Shown piece after piece: positions 46,872-59,100 of a stretch of DNA of 64,000 nucleotides (its first letter is position 1; each line of letters begins with the position of its first letter). The notes under the pieces were generated by a model. It had not been told where the DNA came from. It searched no databases and saw nothing but the letters and a program-made list of their open reading frames with translations. Both the position numbers and the translations under genes were made by a program. The DNA comes from Asterias rubens (lineage: Eukaryota > Echinodermata > Asteroidea > Forcipulatida > Asteriidae): positions 6,634,001 to 6,698,000 of the forward strand of contig NC_047068.1 of NCBI RefSeq assembly GCF_902459465.1, written 5' to 3'.

Positions 46872-49610
46872 ATGTCTGGAATGACGTAAGTTCTTTTTTA
46901 ACTTAGTCTATTATTTTAGGTAACAAAACAAACTCATATTCATAAAGAGTCATATTATTGATATTACATGTTTAATTCCTAATATTATAATATTAATAAT
47001 GATATTCTTTTACCTTTTCCTTTTTATATGGCCTAAATATTGTTTCTACCTCCATGGTTTACTTCATCCTTCATAGAATCATACCTCCCACCTATTCCTA
47101 AATTTAAACTTTGTACTGAAAACAGTGTGTGTTTCTTTTGGGGTGGTTGTGTTTATTTCGGCTGGGTGCTGATACTGGTTGTGTGGGGTTTTTTTTTTTT
47201 TTGGGGGGGGGGGGTGACCACTACTAAAGACATGCTTATGCTATGGCATAGGAAAGGGCCTTTCCACTCAAGTTAGTTGGAACTTCCTCCTTGGAAAGCC
47301 CCTTGCTTGTGTGTAAAATCTCTGTTTTAAATCTGTTGATCTTGTATACCCTGTATTAATTCTTACCAAGTTAATATATTTTTGTTTGTGGCTTTTACAA
47401 GGTCATACTAACTTTGTACAATATTTTCCTCGCCCTATGGTACTGGAGATTTTTTAAATGTTAGAGTCCGATTTTAATGTGTGTGTGGGGGTGTGTGTGT
47501 GTGTGTGTATAGTTAGTTTTATGCTTACTTTATAGCTCAGGAAATAAGAATTTGTATTTCTATTTGCCTCTCTTTTTTAGTTAACTTTTACTATTCTTTG
47601 ATTTTCTTATTGCTCTGTATTTTACCATGTTACTGTAACTGAATTTGTAGTGTAGGCCTACACAGGCTTCTTTTAATACTGATAAGACAACCATGTCTAA
47701 ATAAATAAATAAATAAATATACATGTAATAAGGTTAGGTTTGCGGTAACACTATGTGAAACTCTCTTTTGAGTAGTGTTAGTTCTGAAAAGAATTAGTTG
47801 TTGACGACTGAACAGTTCGATCACTATGCTCTGATCATCTTCAGGACTTCTCCTGAAGCCGTTTAGAGCATATTGATCGAAACGTTGAGTTGTCCACCGC
47901 TGGTTCTTTTCAGAACCAATGCTGCTTAAGATCTTCACATGGTGTTACTGCAAACCTCACCCGACTGAATACTTCCACCATGCAAAAATACTTCCACCAT
48001 GAAAAGTTTAAAATCCTACTCAATATGCCCTAAATAACAACTTACTTTAATTTTTATTCATTAATAACAGTAAAACAATGGGGTCAATGAGATGAACTGA
48101 ATTACTTCCACCATGCAATATTTTAAAATCCTACTTAATAATAGTAATAATAATAAGGTACAATTATAGGGCGCACATATCCATTTAAAAATGCTCAAGG
48201 CACCAAGCATGACCTATAAGTTATTTTGATTTTTATTCATCGCTAGTAAATCAATGGAGTCAATGAGATCCTGGATCTTGGGCATGGCGACCGGGGCGTT
48301 GGACTACCTGAAATTGAAGGAACGTGGTCAGGCCGTCGTGGACTTCGCTAAGGAGAAGCCCATCCAAGCTATTCTGATTGGTGTTGTAGCAGCAACAAGC
48401 TTTCTACCGGCTGTGGTCTTTGTGTCATTCGTGACCACCTTCCTGGTTGTTGGGCTTGTTGTCTTGCTGGCTATTGAAGGTATTTTGTTTTGTTTATTTT
48501 AACAACCTTTAGTGGACATTGGGTTTTGTGTTAGAAAAAGTACCCAAATCCTTTAAGGCAGTGGACACTGTTGGTAATTACTCAAAATAATTATCATAAT
48601 AAACCTTTCTTGATACAAGTAATGGGGAGAGGTTGATACTATAAAACATTGTGAGAAACGGCTCCCTCTGAAGTAATTTTCCACAATTTATTTTGAGACC
48701 TCCAGTTTAGAATTTGAGGTCTCGAAATCAAGCATCAGAAAGCACACAACTGTGAAGACTAATCTTTGACAATTACCAATAGTGTCCACTGTCTTTAAAG
48801 TCACATGGTTGTTATCACACCAAATGTTTCGGTAGGATTTGAGCACAAGTCAACTGATGCAAATTTGTTATGTCATAATAGGTATCTCATTGGCAGGAAG
48901 TATGAACCAGGCTTTGTTAGACGCACCTCTAGTAATATTGTTATTAAATAAATAATTAAATATATTTTTTTTTTACAGTCAATGTCTCCATGTTTTGTAC
49001 AGTGTAGTGCGTGTTGTTGGAAACGTATGACATTTATATCCAAGAATGATAATTTGGGTCTTTAAAAAGTAGGAAAACATTTATCAAGAACAAGGGGTGA
49101 CCAACAAGTACACATGGAATAGGCTATAGAAGACGTGTCGGGCTATTTAATCACATTTTTTTCTGAAAAAAAGTCTAGATAGGACTAAAGTAGGAAGAAT
49201 ATCATAATTGTATGCTTATCATACTTTGTATGTAGATAGTTTTTATTGGCCCATTTTATGATTTATATGCACTTTGATCCCCCGCACCCCCCCCCCAAAA
49301 AAGCTTCAATGCGTAAACGTTCCAATTTATTTTGTTTTAAATCCATGCAGGCGTTGCCATCTTGTCAGCCCTTGGGGTCCTTATCTTTGCCCTCATCAGT
49401 AGTATGGTTGCCTCTGCCTTCATTGGGATGTTCCTCGTCTCCGGTCTGGTCGTCGGCCGTTTCACATGGCGTGTATCTGCCCCGCTCCGTGCCAAACTAA
49501 TCGCTCGTATCGTGGCCCTGCTGTACAAGGGCGAACCTGCCCCTGTGGAGAGCACCACCCTAATCCCCGAGGAGAAGACCATCGAGGACGAGTACATCAT
49601 TCAGGACTAG
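46872..49610 (+). CDS. LDAF1: Lipid droplet assembly factor 1 (promethin/TMEM159 family)
   Basis: Coding exons 46872-46885 (exon from 46839, so a further 5' non-coding exon exists), 48247-48479 and 49351-49610. They give 507 nt, or 168 residues, close to the 161 of human LDAF1. The start in the upstream exon (MSGMT) joins in frame; the Met at 48254 is the fallback. An amphipathic N-terminal stretch (ERGQAVVDFAKEKPIQA) resembles the VGQYLDSHPFLA segment of promethin. A long, almost unbroken hydrophobic region follows (about residues 45-118), the double-hairpin membrane part typical of promethin. The tail is acidic, ending EYIIQD. In animals LDAF1 binds seipin in the ER and defines sites of lipid-droplet formation. 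A partial duplicate of the exon 2 start lies upstream, and the frame stays open after the stop. Confidence 0.82.
47731..47960. mobile_element. Hairpin element with GGTTTGCGGTAACAC ends
   Basis: Ends AGGTTAGGTTTGCGGTAACAC and GTGTTACTGCAAACCTCACC are inverted. Inside, GTTCTGAAAAGAA pairs with TTCTTTTCAGAAC, and ATGCTCTGATCA lies opposite AGCATATTGATCGAAACG. In LDAF1 intron 1. Confidence 0.7.
47975..48275 (+). repeat. Tandem duplication covering LDAF1 exon 2 acceptor
   Basis: Copy 1 (about 47985-48096) contains TACTTCCACCATG, AAAATCCTACT, TTTTTATTCAT, an acceptor AG at 48069-48070 and AATGGGGTCAATGAGATGA. Copy 2 (about 48101-48270) repeats the order and leads into the true exon (AATGGAGTCAATGAGATCC), but contains an extra ~85-bp piece like a SINE tail (48130-48215). 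Use of the copy 1 acceptor would hit a stop at once. Confidence 0.8.
48553..48802. mobile_element. MITE family 1 copy
   Basis: Complete 250-bp copy: AAGGCAGTGGACACTGTTGGTAATTACTC to AATTACCAATAGTGTCCACTGTCTT, with an internal GAGACCTC/GAGGTCTC palindrome. In LDAF1 intron 2. Confidence 0.88.
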
Positions 49611-49796
49611 GATACGTGGTCCCCTAGAAAACGTCTCCAAACCAACAAAAAAGTGCGTTACTTTGGCACGGACGATGAGCAGCAGGCGTTTGTAGCGTCC
49701 GTAATACTAGTTCTCATCGTCCTCTTTGCATCCATGTTTCTGTTCTTAGTTGTCAATCCCGCATTGATATTCCTATCCTGGATTGTCAATGTGTGA
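49611..49796 (+). other. In-frame open extension after the LDAF1 stop
   Basis: Directly after the TAG, 61 sense codons stay open to TGA at 49794-49796. The predicted peptide has a basic/acidic start (RKRLQTNKKVRYFGTDDE) and then about 33 strongly hydrophobic residues (FVASVILVLIVLF... to the end), enough for a membrane helix. It may be 3' UTR by chance, a read-through domain, or part of an alternatively spliced isoform. Confidence 0.4.
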
Positions 49797-50609
49797 TCCG
49801 TCGAAGGGATTGACATCCATGCAAAAGTGCTGGCTTAATGTTGCCAATTAAAATCTGATAAACAAGCAATTCCAAATTCATGATGGCTGTGTGTCTCATC
49901 ACATGACCACAGATTACGCTTACATTCTTGAGGGTTCATAAAACTTGGTTAGTATTGTTTACCATGGCAACCAGCCATTTTGGTTTTCTATATAAAGAGT
50001 GTTACAATTCTCTATGTTTGTTGGTTGATTCACAAAACAAACAAGACTGTTGTGTGTCTGTAATCAGGATTTTGAAATGAAAGAGTGTTGGCGCTTGTGG
50101 CGAGAATGTGTTGGTTCGGAAAAGTTTCTAGGGTTAAATTTAAGCCAAGGTTCAACCAGTAGAGGTGTTGCGTTTATGAACCTGGTAACAAAGGGAACAT
50201 TTGTTTTTTTGTTCCTTTATTAGAACCTTGGCTTTGTTCAAAGCCCCCTTCTCTAAAAAATATTTTTTATATATAACGCATTCATGTAAACAAATCAGCC
50301 AAAAAACCATGCAATGTGTTTGGTTTGTGACTGCATTCCCAGCTAATTTTTGCTTAGCATAAAGGTTCTTCTAAGTACTAATTCATAACAGCTATGAGAT
50401 GAGGCTAAGGACCGGGTCACAAAGTTCTGATATAACATCTGAATGCTCAATAAGACTATTTTTTAGTGAAAGGTGTTTTGAGAATATTAATAATTTGATG
50501 TGTCATTGCTGAGAGATACTGTGCTTGAACTCAGTTCTGGTGACAGGAATATTGTTCATAACTCAAGCGCACTAACATTGGTTGGCAAAATGAGGGAACA
50601 CTGCACTGT

Positions 50610-50780
50610 TTTGTACACGACTAATGGGAGACTTTCTGGGACGATAGAGGGCAGCAGACTTACCGGGTAAATCCATTGTTCTCAGAATTATGCGCATGTT
50701 CAGAACTACGTAAACAATGGAAATTTACCCGGTATGTCTGCTGCCGCCTAGCGTTGGAAAGTCTCCTATTGCTGCAGGAC
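50610..50780. mobile_element. Hairpin element with GGCAGCAGAC arms
   Basis: GGCAGCAGACTTACCGGGTAAAT and CATTGTT pair with AACAATGG and ATTTACCCGGTATGTCTGCTGCC. The pairing extends outward through GGGAGACTTTC/GAAAGTCTCC. The loop is about 40 bp. Non-coding. Confidence 0.75.
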
Positions 50781-51139
50781 GCAGACGCGATTGCGTGTCT
50801 GCTTAGTGCACAACTCTTTGGCATTTGCCAACCAAAAGGGTCTGTTCGCATGCGTGAATGTAATGAGCATTTCATGAAAAGGGTCCATTTGTTTAATACC
50901 CGGTAGTGGCACTTGTGTTCTTGGGGAAATACACTCGACTATAGACCTTTCTATTCAACTTGTGTAACAAAGTTACTGTCTGTTTTTGCTTTGCATTTAT
51001 GGCTTCCCAAAATTTTCCCAACTTTGGTTGGCAAAAGCTTGGGCATGGACATTGCAATAGAAATGTCTATAGTTGCTTCTCATCATTCTAAATGGGTAGC
51101 TGTGAGGGTAGAGATTGTTGATGTGAATGATTTATAGCA

Positions 51140-51245
51140 ACCTGTGCGCCTTTTGGGGCTGCCGGTGCTGCATACTCCTAAGGAGTTGAGATGGTTTCAG
51201 GACAGCATGACCCGATGAACAGGAATACAGTAGTAATAATACAAA
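51140..51245 (+). mobile_element. SINE 3' fragment
   Basis: GGTGCTGCATACTCCTAAGGAGTTGAGATGGTTTCAGGA followed by a TAGTAATAATAC tail matches the 3' part of the SINE at 21165-21512 (GCTGTATACTCCCCAGGTAGCTGAGATGG). Confidence 0.6.
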
Positions 51246-52765
51246 TCTATTATGTTCATCTTGAATTTCTACTGTGCTTAACAATTATTTACCTTTTGTG
51301 TCTATTTGGTATTCTTATATAATATTTAATTTCTAACTTTTGTTTAAGTGAAAGCTTATTGAGTGAATCAAATTCCAACTATAGTGAAAGAACCCATGGA
51401 CCCAGCAGGAAAGTGCATACCAAAAATAAATTTAGCTGTCTCTCTGATGAGTACATTAGAAGTCCTTTTGGAGGAGATGACAATAAAGTAAATTGATGTA
51501 GTAAATTTGGTTACCTGCATATTCACTATACACACAAATAACATATATTTTTGTACAAAAGGTATTTGCACTGTGTAGGACTTGAATAGGCAAGATAAAT
51601 TAAACTGAATTGTGGAAATGTCTCGTCATGCCTACGGACAGGGTTAGGAATGTCATTTGAATAAGCTTTGCGACTATTCCAAGCATAACTGAAAACATGT
51701 TACTTTCTATGGAGATGACAATTAATCATGAAAAATATGTTTATTAGTACGAGTAATGACCATGAGTAAAGACCACCTTTCAATGCCTGTACAAAATAAC
51801 TTTGTTGTGTAACAGTGACCATTTTTATTACTTAATTACAGAATTGTTTTATTTTTTGAAGGAAATGTTGGGCTTTTCTTTATAGGAAAACACATTCAAT
51901 TTGTGTGGTAAAATGTGCAAATTGATTTACGAACTAGAAAATATCTCTCTGATTAATTTTTTTTTTTTAAACCTGGTTGTAAATGTACAAGTTTGAATTT
52001 ACTATTTACAGAAAAGTTCAGGGTTGTGGAAGTTGAAAACTATTCTTGGTAATTTTGACTCATAAAGCTTACTTTGTGATTAATATAGCATTATGAAATA
52101 CTTCCATTTACATGTACGAGAAAGTTCTATTTATGTTATATTTTTTCACAATTTCCTAATAAATAAAACTTGTGTGAACATGCAACAAATTTTTTTTTGT
52201 GAACATTATTATTAAGTGGCTGTCTTTTCGTTTCGTTGGTGTTGTTCTTTTAAGTTTTACAAGAACCTTAAATGGTTTCGGGCCAATTTTCGAAAAGCTG
52301 CTTAAGGGAGAAGGTATTTATGATATTCTGCTAAGCTTAAATATGCAGGGTACCAAATAGTACATGGTGTTTTGGTTGGTAGCCTTATTCTGGTAAGCAA
52401 CAGTGTGTAGTTCAGCGCTTACATTCATTCTCTGCTTATGAGGTTTTTGCCAAAATTTAACTTAGTTTTTTTTTCTACAACAAAAAACATGGCTGAAAAG
52501 ATATCGGTGTTGAATCATTTTGATATTGCAGTTCCCAGTTATTTCACTTTTGCTTCTGTGTTCAATCTGCATTAGGCTTTAGTATTTTGTAGCTTCACTT
52601 TTCATGTTGTATTGTGTGTCAACATCCTCTATGTATAAAGTAACATGATTTCCAGTTGATCATTTGCATAATTGTGCCTGACCTCTTACCTTGATCTTCA
52701 CACAATGGGAAACTCAACCAAGCCTACTGGCACGTATCCAACTTCAGTGCCTTTAAATCTTTTCA

Positions 52766-53140
52766 AAGGCCCTGGACACTACTGGTATTTACTCAAAATA
52801 ATTATTAGCATAAAAACTTACTTGGTAATGAGCAACATCGAGAGCTGCTGATAGTATCAAACATTGTGAGAAATTACTCCCTCTGAAGTAACGTAGTTTT
52901 TGAGAAAGGTAATTTCTCACTTGAATAATAAAAGACTTCAGCCGAGGCCCTTTATTATGCATCTGAAAGCACTCAAAGTAATGCAACAAGGGTGTTTTTT
53001 CTTTCATTATTCTCTTGCAAATTCAATGTCCAAACGAGCCAAATTTTCCCAGGTTTGTTATTGTATGCAGATGATGTTGAGATACACAAAGTGAGAAGAC
53101 TGGTCTTTGAAAATTACCAAATGTGTCAAGTGCCGTTAAG
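52766..53140. mobile_element. MITE family 1 copy
   Basis: CAAAGGCCCTGGACACTACTGGTATTTACTC to AATTACCAAATGTGTCAAGTGCCG, with CTTACTTGGTAATGAGCAA and AACATTGTGAGAAA inside. Confidence 0.8.
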
Positions 53141-53217
53141 GAGGAAGTTCATCAAAACAGAATCGTACTGCACACCAGCAATACACACATGGAGGATGAT
53201 GGTAAATTTATAACATT

Positions 53218-53925
53218 TGAAGAAACTGGACACCTTTGGTAATTGTCATAGACCAGTCTTCTCACTTTGTGTATCTCAACATGTGCACAAAATAACAAAC
53301 CTGTGAAAATTTGAACTCGTCTGGTCATCATAGCTGCGCGATAATAATGGAAGAAAAAACATCCTTGTCACACGAAGTTGTGTGCTTTCAGATGCTTGAT
53401 TTCTAGACCTCACGTTTGAGGTCTTGAATCAATTGAAATATTTTAGTGAGAAATTACTTCTTTCTCAAAAACAACATTAATTCAGAGGGACTCTGCGTTT
53501 CTTCCAATAATTTGTACTATCAACAGCTCTCCATTGCTCGTTACCAAGTAAGTTTCTATACTAACAATTTTTTAAGTAATTACCAATTAGTGTTTATAAT
53601 AATTATTAGCATAAAACCTTACTTGGTAATGAGTAATGGGGAGTTGTTGATAGTATAAAACATTGTGATAAACGGCTCCCTCTGAAGTGACAAAGTTTTT
53701 TGAGAAAGAAGTAATTTTCCACGTGTTTGATTTCGAGACCTCACAATTAGTATTTGAGATCTGAAAGCACACAGCTTCATGTGACAAGGGTGTTTTTTCT
53801 TTCATTATTATCTCGCAACTTCGATGACCGATTGGGCTCAAATTTGATGTGTATGTTGATATACAGCAAGTGAGAAGACTGGTCTTTGACAATTACCAAT
53901 AGTGTCCAGTGTCTTTAACACACCT
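53218..53925. mobile_element. Two adjacent MITE family 1 copies in opposite orientation
   Basis: The first starts ACTGGACACCTTTGGTAATTGTC (53226) and runs to AATTACCAATTAGTG (about 53593). The second runs from TTATAATAATTATTAGCATAAAACC to ATTACCAATAGTGTCCAGTGTCTTTAA. The pair forms a larger imperfect inverted repeat. Confidence 0.7.
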
Positions 53926-54504
53926 TTCTTACTAAAAACAAAAATGGAGCAGTGTATGGTTGAATAACTGAGGGGGAAAACCTACACAGAAATCCTTTTA
54001 AAAAAAGAAGACGAGACAAGTTTTCTTTTCTTCCACTGGGCAGTGTTCTGTTATTATAACAAATCATACAGGGAAACCAAAAGAACAAAAATAAACAAGA
54101 AAACAAAACGTCAATAAAACTCCTCCCTCCTGTGGGATTTGCAACAAGTCATGTCCTGTTTTCTATACTATCTCTTACGAATTGAAAACACAGAGAACTT
54201 AATGAAGATTTTAAAACTACAAAAAAATGCACTTCCCTTGCAAGGTTACACTAATGAATAAAATATGAGTTATTTTTGGCTAAATTCTACTTTGAATTCT
54301 TTGCTATAAAAGTATGTGAAAAACAAGTGTACAAACTGTTTTCTTAAAATGAGTAGAACATGTGAGATATTTGATCCCTGGGATAAACAACATTTTGAAT
54401 TTTGTTAGAAAAAGTGAGGGTAACATCACATATGTTCTTACAACTGACATATTTGTTTTCATATTCCTAAATCACAAGCTCTTGGGTAAATTTCACATAC
54501 ATGT

Positions 54505-54640
54505 AGAGTTAAGTCTAGTCTTATCTCGAGTTAGGACGAGGTACTCGGCCTAACTTAGGACTAGCCAATGCCATACGTTTTTAATTTTAATATCTCCTAG
54601 GACTAGTAGTTCTCACTCTTTGTGAAATCGACCTCTGGTT
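54505..54640. mobile_element. MITE family 3, copy 3
   Basis: AGTCTAGTCTTATCTCGAGTTAGGACGAG through CTCACTCTTTGTGAAATCGACC, matching the copies at 10415 and 24070. The left end is truncated. Confidence 0.6.
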
Positions 54641-56195
54641 ATTAGATCATAGGGGTTTGTCTGAACATAGGGCAGTCACCCAAAGGGTTACTGTATGGTT
54701 TACTTTTATAGAACATTTTCAAACTTTGACTGATTTTCTACATTAATTGAAGTACACGTATGGAATTATTGTAGCAGGCTTTTGTAATGGCAAGGTAGTT
54801 GCCTTTGCGATATGAGGATAATGTGAATTTCTACTGGAAATGTTGTAGGGCACCAAGGCAATGACTAGGAGCACAAAGACAAATTAAGTACCCAGCCTGA
54901 TGCAGTACACATCAGACAACAGAGTAGAAAATTATTATAACAGTACACAAAACAAAAAATGTACATTTATATAGCCCTGATTAACCTGAAAGACAGAGAA
55001 TGTACTGTTCTTGAACGTTGGCTGCCCATTTTCTCTTCTCAGCTGTTCCTCTATTTATATAAAACTAAAGTTTAAAAAAAAAATTACACTTTTATTTATT
55101 TCATTCTTTGCATAGTTTCTTGAACAAGAAAAAATAAACGCCACCAAAATGAAAGCCAATGAAATTTACAAAGAGGATAGTTTCAACGCATTAATGTTTA
55201 CATTCTGGCATTTCTTCTTTTCCGTAAACTTGTAAACAGAGTCCAAAATCCCATCATTTCTGATCTTAATCTCAGGAACAGTCAGTTTGTAACTTACAAA
55301 CTGACTTTGAAATATAAAAATAACTACAAATAGAGTGGAATGTATTTGTACACTAAAATATAAACATACCGTTCAGTACTTTGTCAATGTTTATATACTA
55401 AAACAAGGAGTTTGAACTGTGTATACGAATACCCCTATCATGCCTGGCATAGCGGAGGGTGAGCACCCCTCCCCCTTCCAACAAATGTTCCCATACGTGA
55501 ACACACTCCCCCCCCCCCCCCACCTCAAAATTCTCTAAAGATTCCTGAGATTCCCAGAAAACAATGAAAACATAGAAGGAGTTGACAAGGTTAAGGAATG
55601 TAAGCAAGTATGATGGTGGGGTAAATTAAAAATATAATTATTTGGAACCATTTACCTCATACCTCTCTGTCCAACTTTCAAAAGTACCCCCCCCCCCATT
55701 CCTAAACCAATTAATAATAACTGGAATGAATCAAATGTAAACGTCTTGAATACATGCACGGTTTGGAAAAACAAAAGTGATCAGAGAACACAGACAAGAT
55801 GTGGCCTTAGCACAGGCACATCTTGTGAATCTGATTAAGTATGGGGTCATATTTTTCCTGACAATCATTAAAAAAATTAATTAATTCACCTGCAATAAAT
55901 AAATCAAGCATTGAATTGAATTTTTTTTTTAATAATGCCAGATGGGACAAAATGAGACGAATACCTGATAAATACAAAATATTGCTGAAGAGTGATTTAT
56001 TTATAATAAATAGACTCAATCTGGTCTACTTACTCCATCTAGCGATGATCCAGTGTTCCTGAATGTCCCTTCTGTAGCAAACTAACTTCCCATCCCACAA
56101 ATATCTCCTTTACATTTAACAATGCCCTTTGCAGCACTGCCATCACCATCTCCCGTGTCTCTTTCACCACAGTGACCTATGACCTGTTAATCCAA
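54641..56195. other. Intergenic DNA between convergent LDAF1 and CCNF
   Basis: AT-rich, with poly-C runs near 55507 and 55689. TTTATT at 55996-56001 (AATAAA on the minus strand) is a candidate CCNF poly(A) signal. No other gene was seen. Confidence 0.35.
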
Positions 56196-59100
56196 TCATG
56201 TTAGTGTATGAGCATTCTCTCGTGTCGTCTGCTCTCTCGTTCCGGTCTTCCCGGTGTATTGCCGTTTGGAATCCCGCCTCCTCGGGCTGTTCTCCAATCT
56301 CTTCAGTGGTCGTCGCGGTGACCGCATCTTCAGCTTTCCACTCGAGTCAAACTTGAAGCTCTGCCCGGCAAACGGGACTTGAGAAATGTCTCTTTTAACC
56401 TGCAGGGTGATGATCGGATCGTTATCAGTGGCGATTGTTTTGTTTTGGGTTTCCATGGCAATGGCTGGCACGGCAACATCCAGAGAGTCTCGGTTGCTGC
56501 ATCTTGTGTCCTGTTCCTCGGTGGATGATTGGTAAATTGGGATTGCACTGTTCGTTGTGACGGGGGTGAAACGGGCGGAGGAGGTGGGTCGAGTTTGAGG
56601 TAGATGAGCAGCGTGATGAGATGAGGTAGAGGTAGTGGCAGCAGCAAAAGCAGTGGTGGATGATGAGGCCGATGACATCCACGTGTGATAAGAGGGGGTA
56701 GCTTTAGGCAAGCGGGCATTGAATGCTGGTATCATCCACAGAGAATCTGCACAAAAAATACAACCACAAGCTGTGTCAAAATTTGCTGGTAATAATTGGT
56801 TCCCTAGTGTACAAACTAAAACGGCTTTGTCGATCATTTGAACATGTCAATTAGAAAGTTCAAACTTTGTAACAGAATGACTGGAATGTGACTTTACGGA
56901 TGGAATGAAGGCTGTCCTCCGAAATTGTAGCCAGGATTTTGTAAGAGGGTGTCAAAATTTGCTGGGAAAAAAAAAATATGATTCTTTGTTCACACTTTTA
57001 AGTCTCAGCATCACTGCCAGGCCCGACTGGCACCGACGGTAATTGCCGTCGGTGCCCTGTGCCATTGCCGCGATGCCCTTGAAAATAACAACAATTCACG
57101 GCAATGCCCTTTTTTATCCAACTGCCGTCGGTGGCCTTTTTGTAAAATTGGTAGATGCATACTAAATGTCCGCTTGTATGTTTACACTTTTATGGTTGAG
57201 ATAATCTTTTAAAAAAATCACTAGAAAGTCCCGCAAAACACAGACCTAGGCCTACAACTCCACGATCACAATTTATACAACGCACGCAGCAGTCACATAG
57301 TTTCCAATAATAAAGGCTCGTAGTCTTTTTACTTTGCATTCTACAATAAAGGCAAGAAACATTGAATGCTAGAAGGCTTTTCAGAACCATGCAATAGAAT
57401 GATAATAAACGCCCTCTATTGGTGAAATATCACAGTGCATCACGCGATAAAGCCGTGACCAAAGACTGCACGTGTCTGTGCATGCTTGGGAAAATTGGTT
57501 TTCCCCCCGAATTGCAATGACCACCATTGCTGGTGTGCACGCATAAACCGTACAACAGCATTGTCTTTGTTGGTACGCACGCAATAGCCGCCGACAGCAT
57601 GGTCTGCGAAGCACAGTGCCTCGGTTATGTTTAGCTTGTTTACGAAAACGACACAACGTGTAGGCTTTATTTTACCAAAATGACGCAGATTACGATAACT
57701 TGGATCGATACAAAGATTATTTTTACTGAATAACGTAAGATTGGTTTCTTCCTTATTTTGTTTTGTCTAGTGGTTTTGGAGAAGTTTTTGCAGGGTGTTT
57801 TAGCAAAGTCAAATTTGCTGTGCTAAAGACGCATTGGTGTTTATCACTTGCGCGATTCTGTAAAAAAAAAATTTAACCTGAGAAATTTGTTTGTAATTTT
57901 TAGTTTTTGCCATGATGACCCTCAAATTCTACAAAAAATGCGGTGGTGCCATTTTGACATTTACGAAAATGCTGCGATGCCCTTCTAATTATGGAAAAAA
58001 CACGGCAATTATTGCCAGGCCCTTTTGAACACGAAGTTCGCGGCCTGCACTGCAGCTTGTGAACATGATTTGCTTTCCATGTGCACTACAGCAGTATCTT
58101 TTCAGCAGATTTGTTGTGAAGTGGCAGAAATTTGAGCAGCAAACCTCTCTGATTTTGGGGAAAAAAAAGAATTTTTTTAGTGTTAAGCTGCAAGATATGA
58201 GCAATTTGCAGAAAGAAGAGATGCTTTAGCAGAAGCAGTGATAATTTTTACAGGGTTTGTTTTTGTGTTTGTACTACTTTGTTTCCAATTAGGACACCCT
58301 GAGCTTGATATGTGGCATGGAGTAACCCCTCAACCCCCCCCCCCCCCCTCCTATTGTGTCTTCAAAGTATTCTGGGATTCTCAGGAAGTCTTTTGAGGAA
58401 TTTATGAGGGGTACTTCTGTACAATAGGAAAACAGTTGTTTATTTGGGAGGAAGTCCCTCGGCCATGTATCAGGCAAAGATATAACCCTCTTTGATATGC
58501 CATTTACATAAAAGTCAAAATATTTAACATTGTAATATATTTTTACGACCTGTTCTTGAGTTTCCAGTTAACTCAGATATCCTGAATAAGATAAGGCTAT
58601 CAACACCTGACTATATCTGTAATGGTCAGAACGTACCTTCACTATGAACCGTGTCCGTTACTGAATCACCCTCTGCGTCGCTCTCCATGTCGCCGTCGTA
58701 CCCCGACTCCAGGGACATGAAGCTTTCGTTTTTTGGCTCGTGGCTGTTCCGCTCCAGGTTATCCGTGGAGAGTTCCCCGGTCGGCGTGGTGACGAGATCT
58801 CCCCGGTCATCTTTGGATGCTTGTGAAAGTCTGAGGATTCAGAGAAAATAAATTGTTTTTCTAAAATCAAACAATTGGAATGGTTATAATGGAATCTTTC
58901 TAGAAGGAAACTGTGTCCCAACTTCTGTCACCGTGATCCAGTTGTTATACTTCCGGACTTTCAATCACAAGGTTGTGGGTTTGAATCCTACCAAGCTAAC
59001 TGTGGTCCAGTGGTTAGACTGCAGAACTTGCAATCACAAGGTTGTGGGTTTGAATCCTACCAAGCTAACTGTGGTCCAGTGGTTAGACTGCAGTGACTTG

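Larger units (their letters stand above)
49800..52760. other. LDAF1 3' region and intergenic DNA
   Basis: No gene is supported. It contains a hairpin element at 50610-50780, a SINE 3' fragment at about 51140-51245 and a GCTTAAG/CTTAGC-type repeat at about 52255-52480. Confidence 0.35.
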
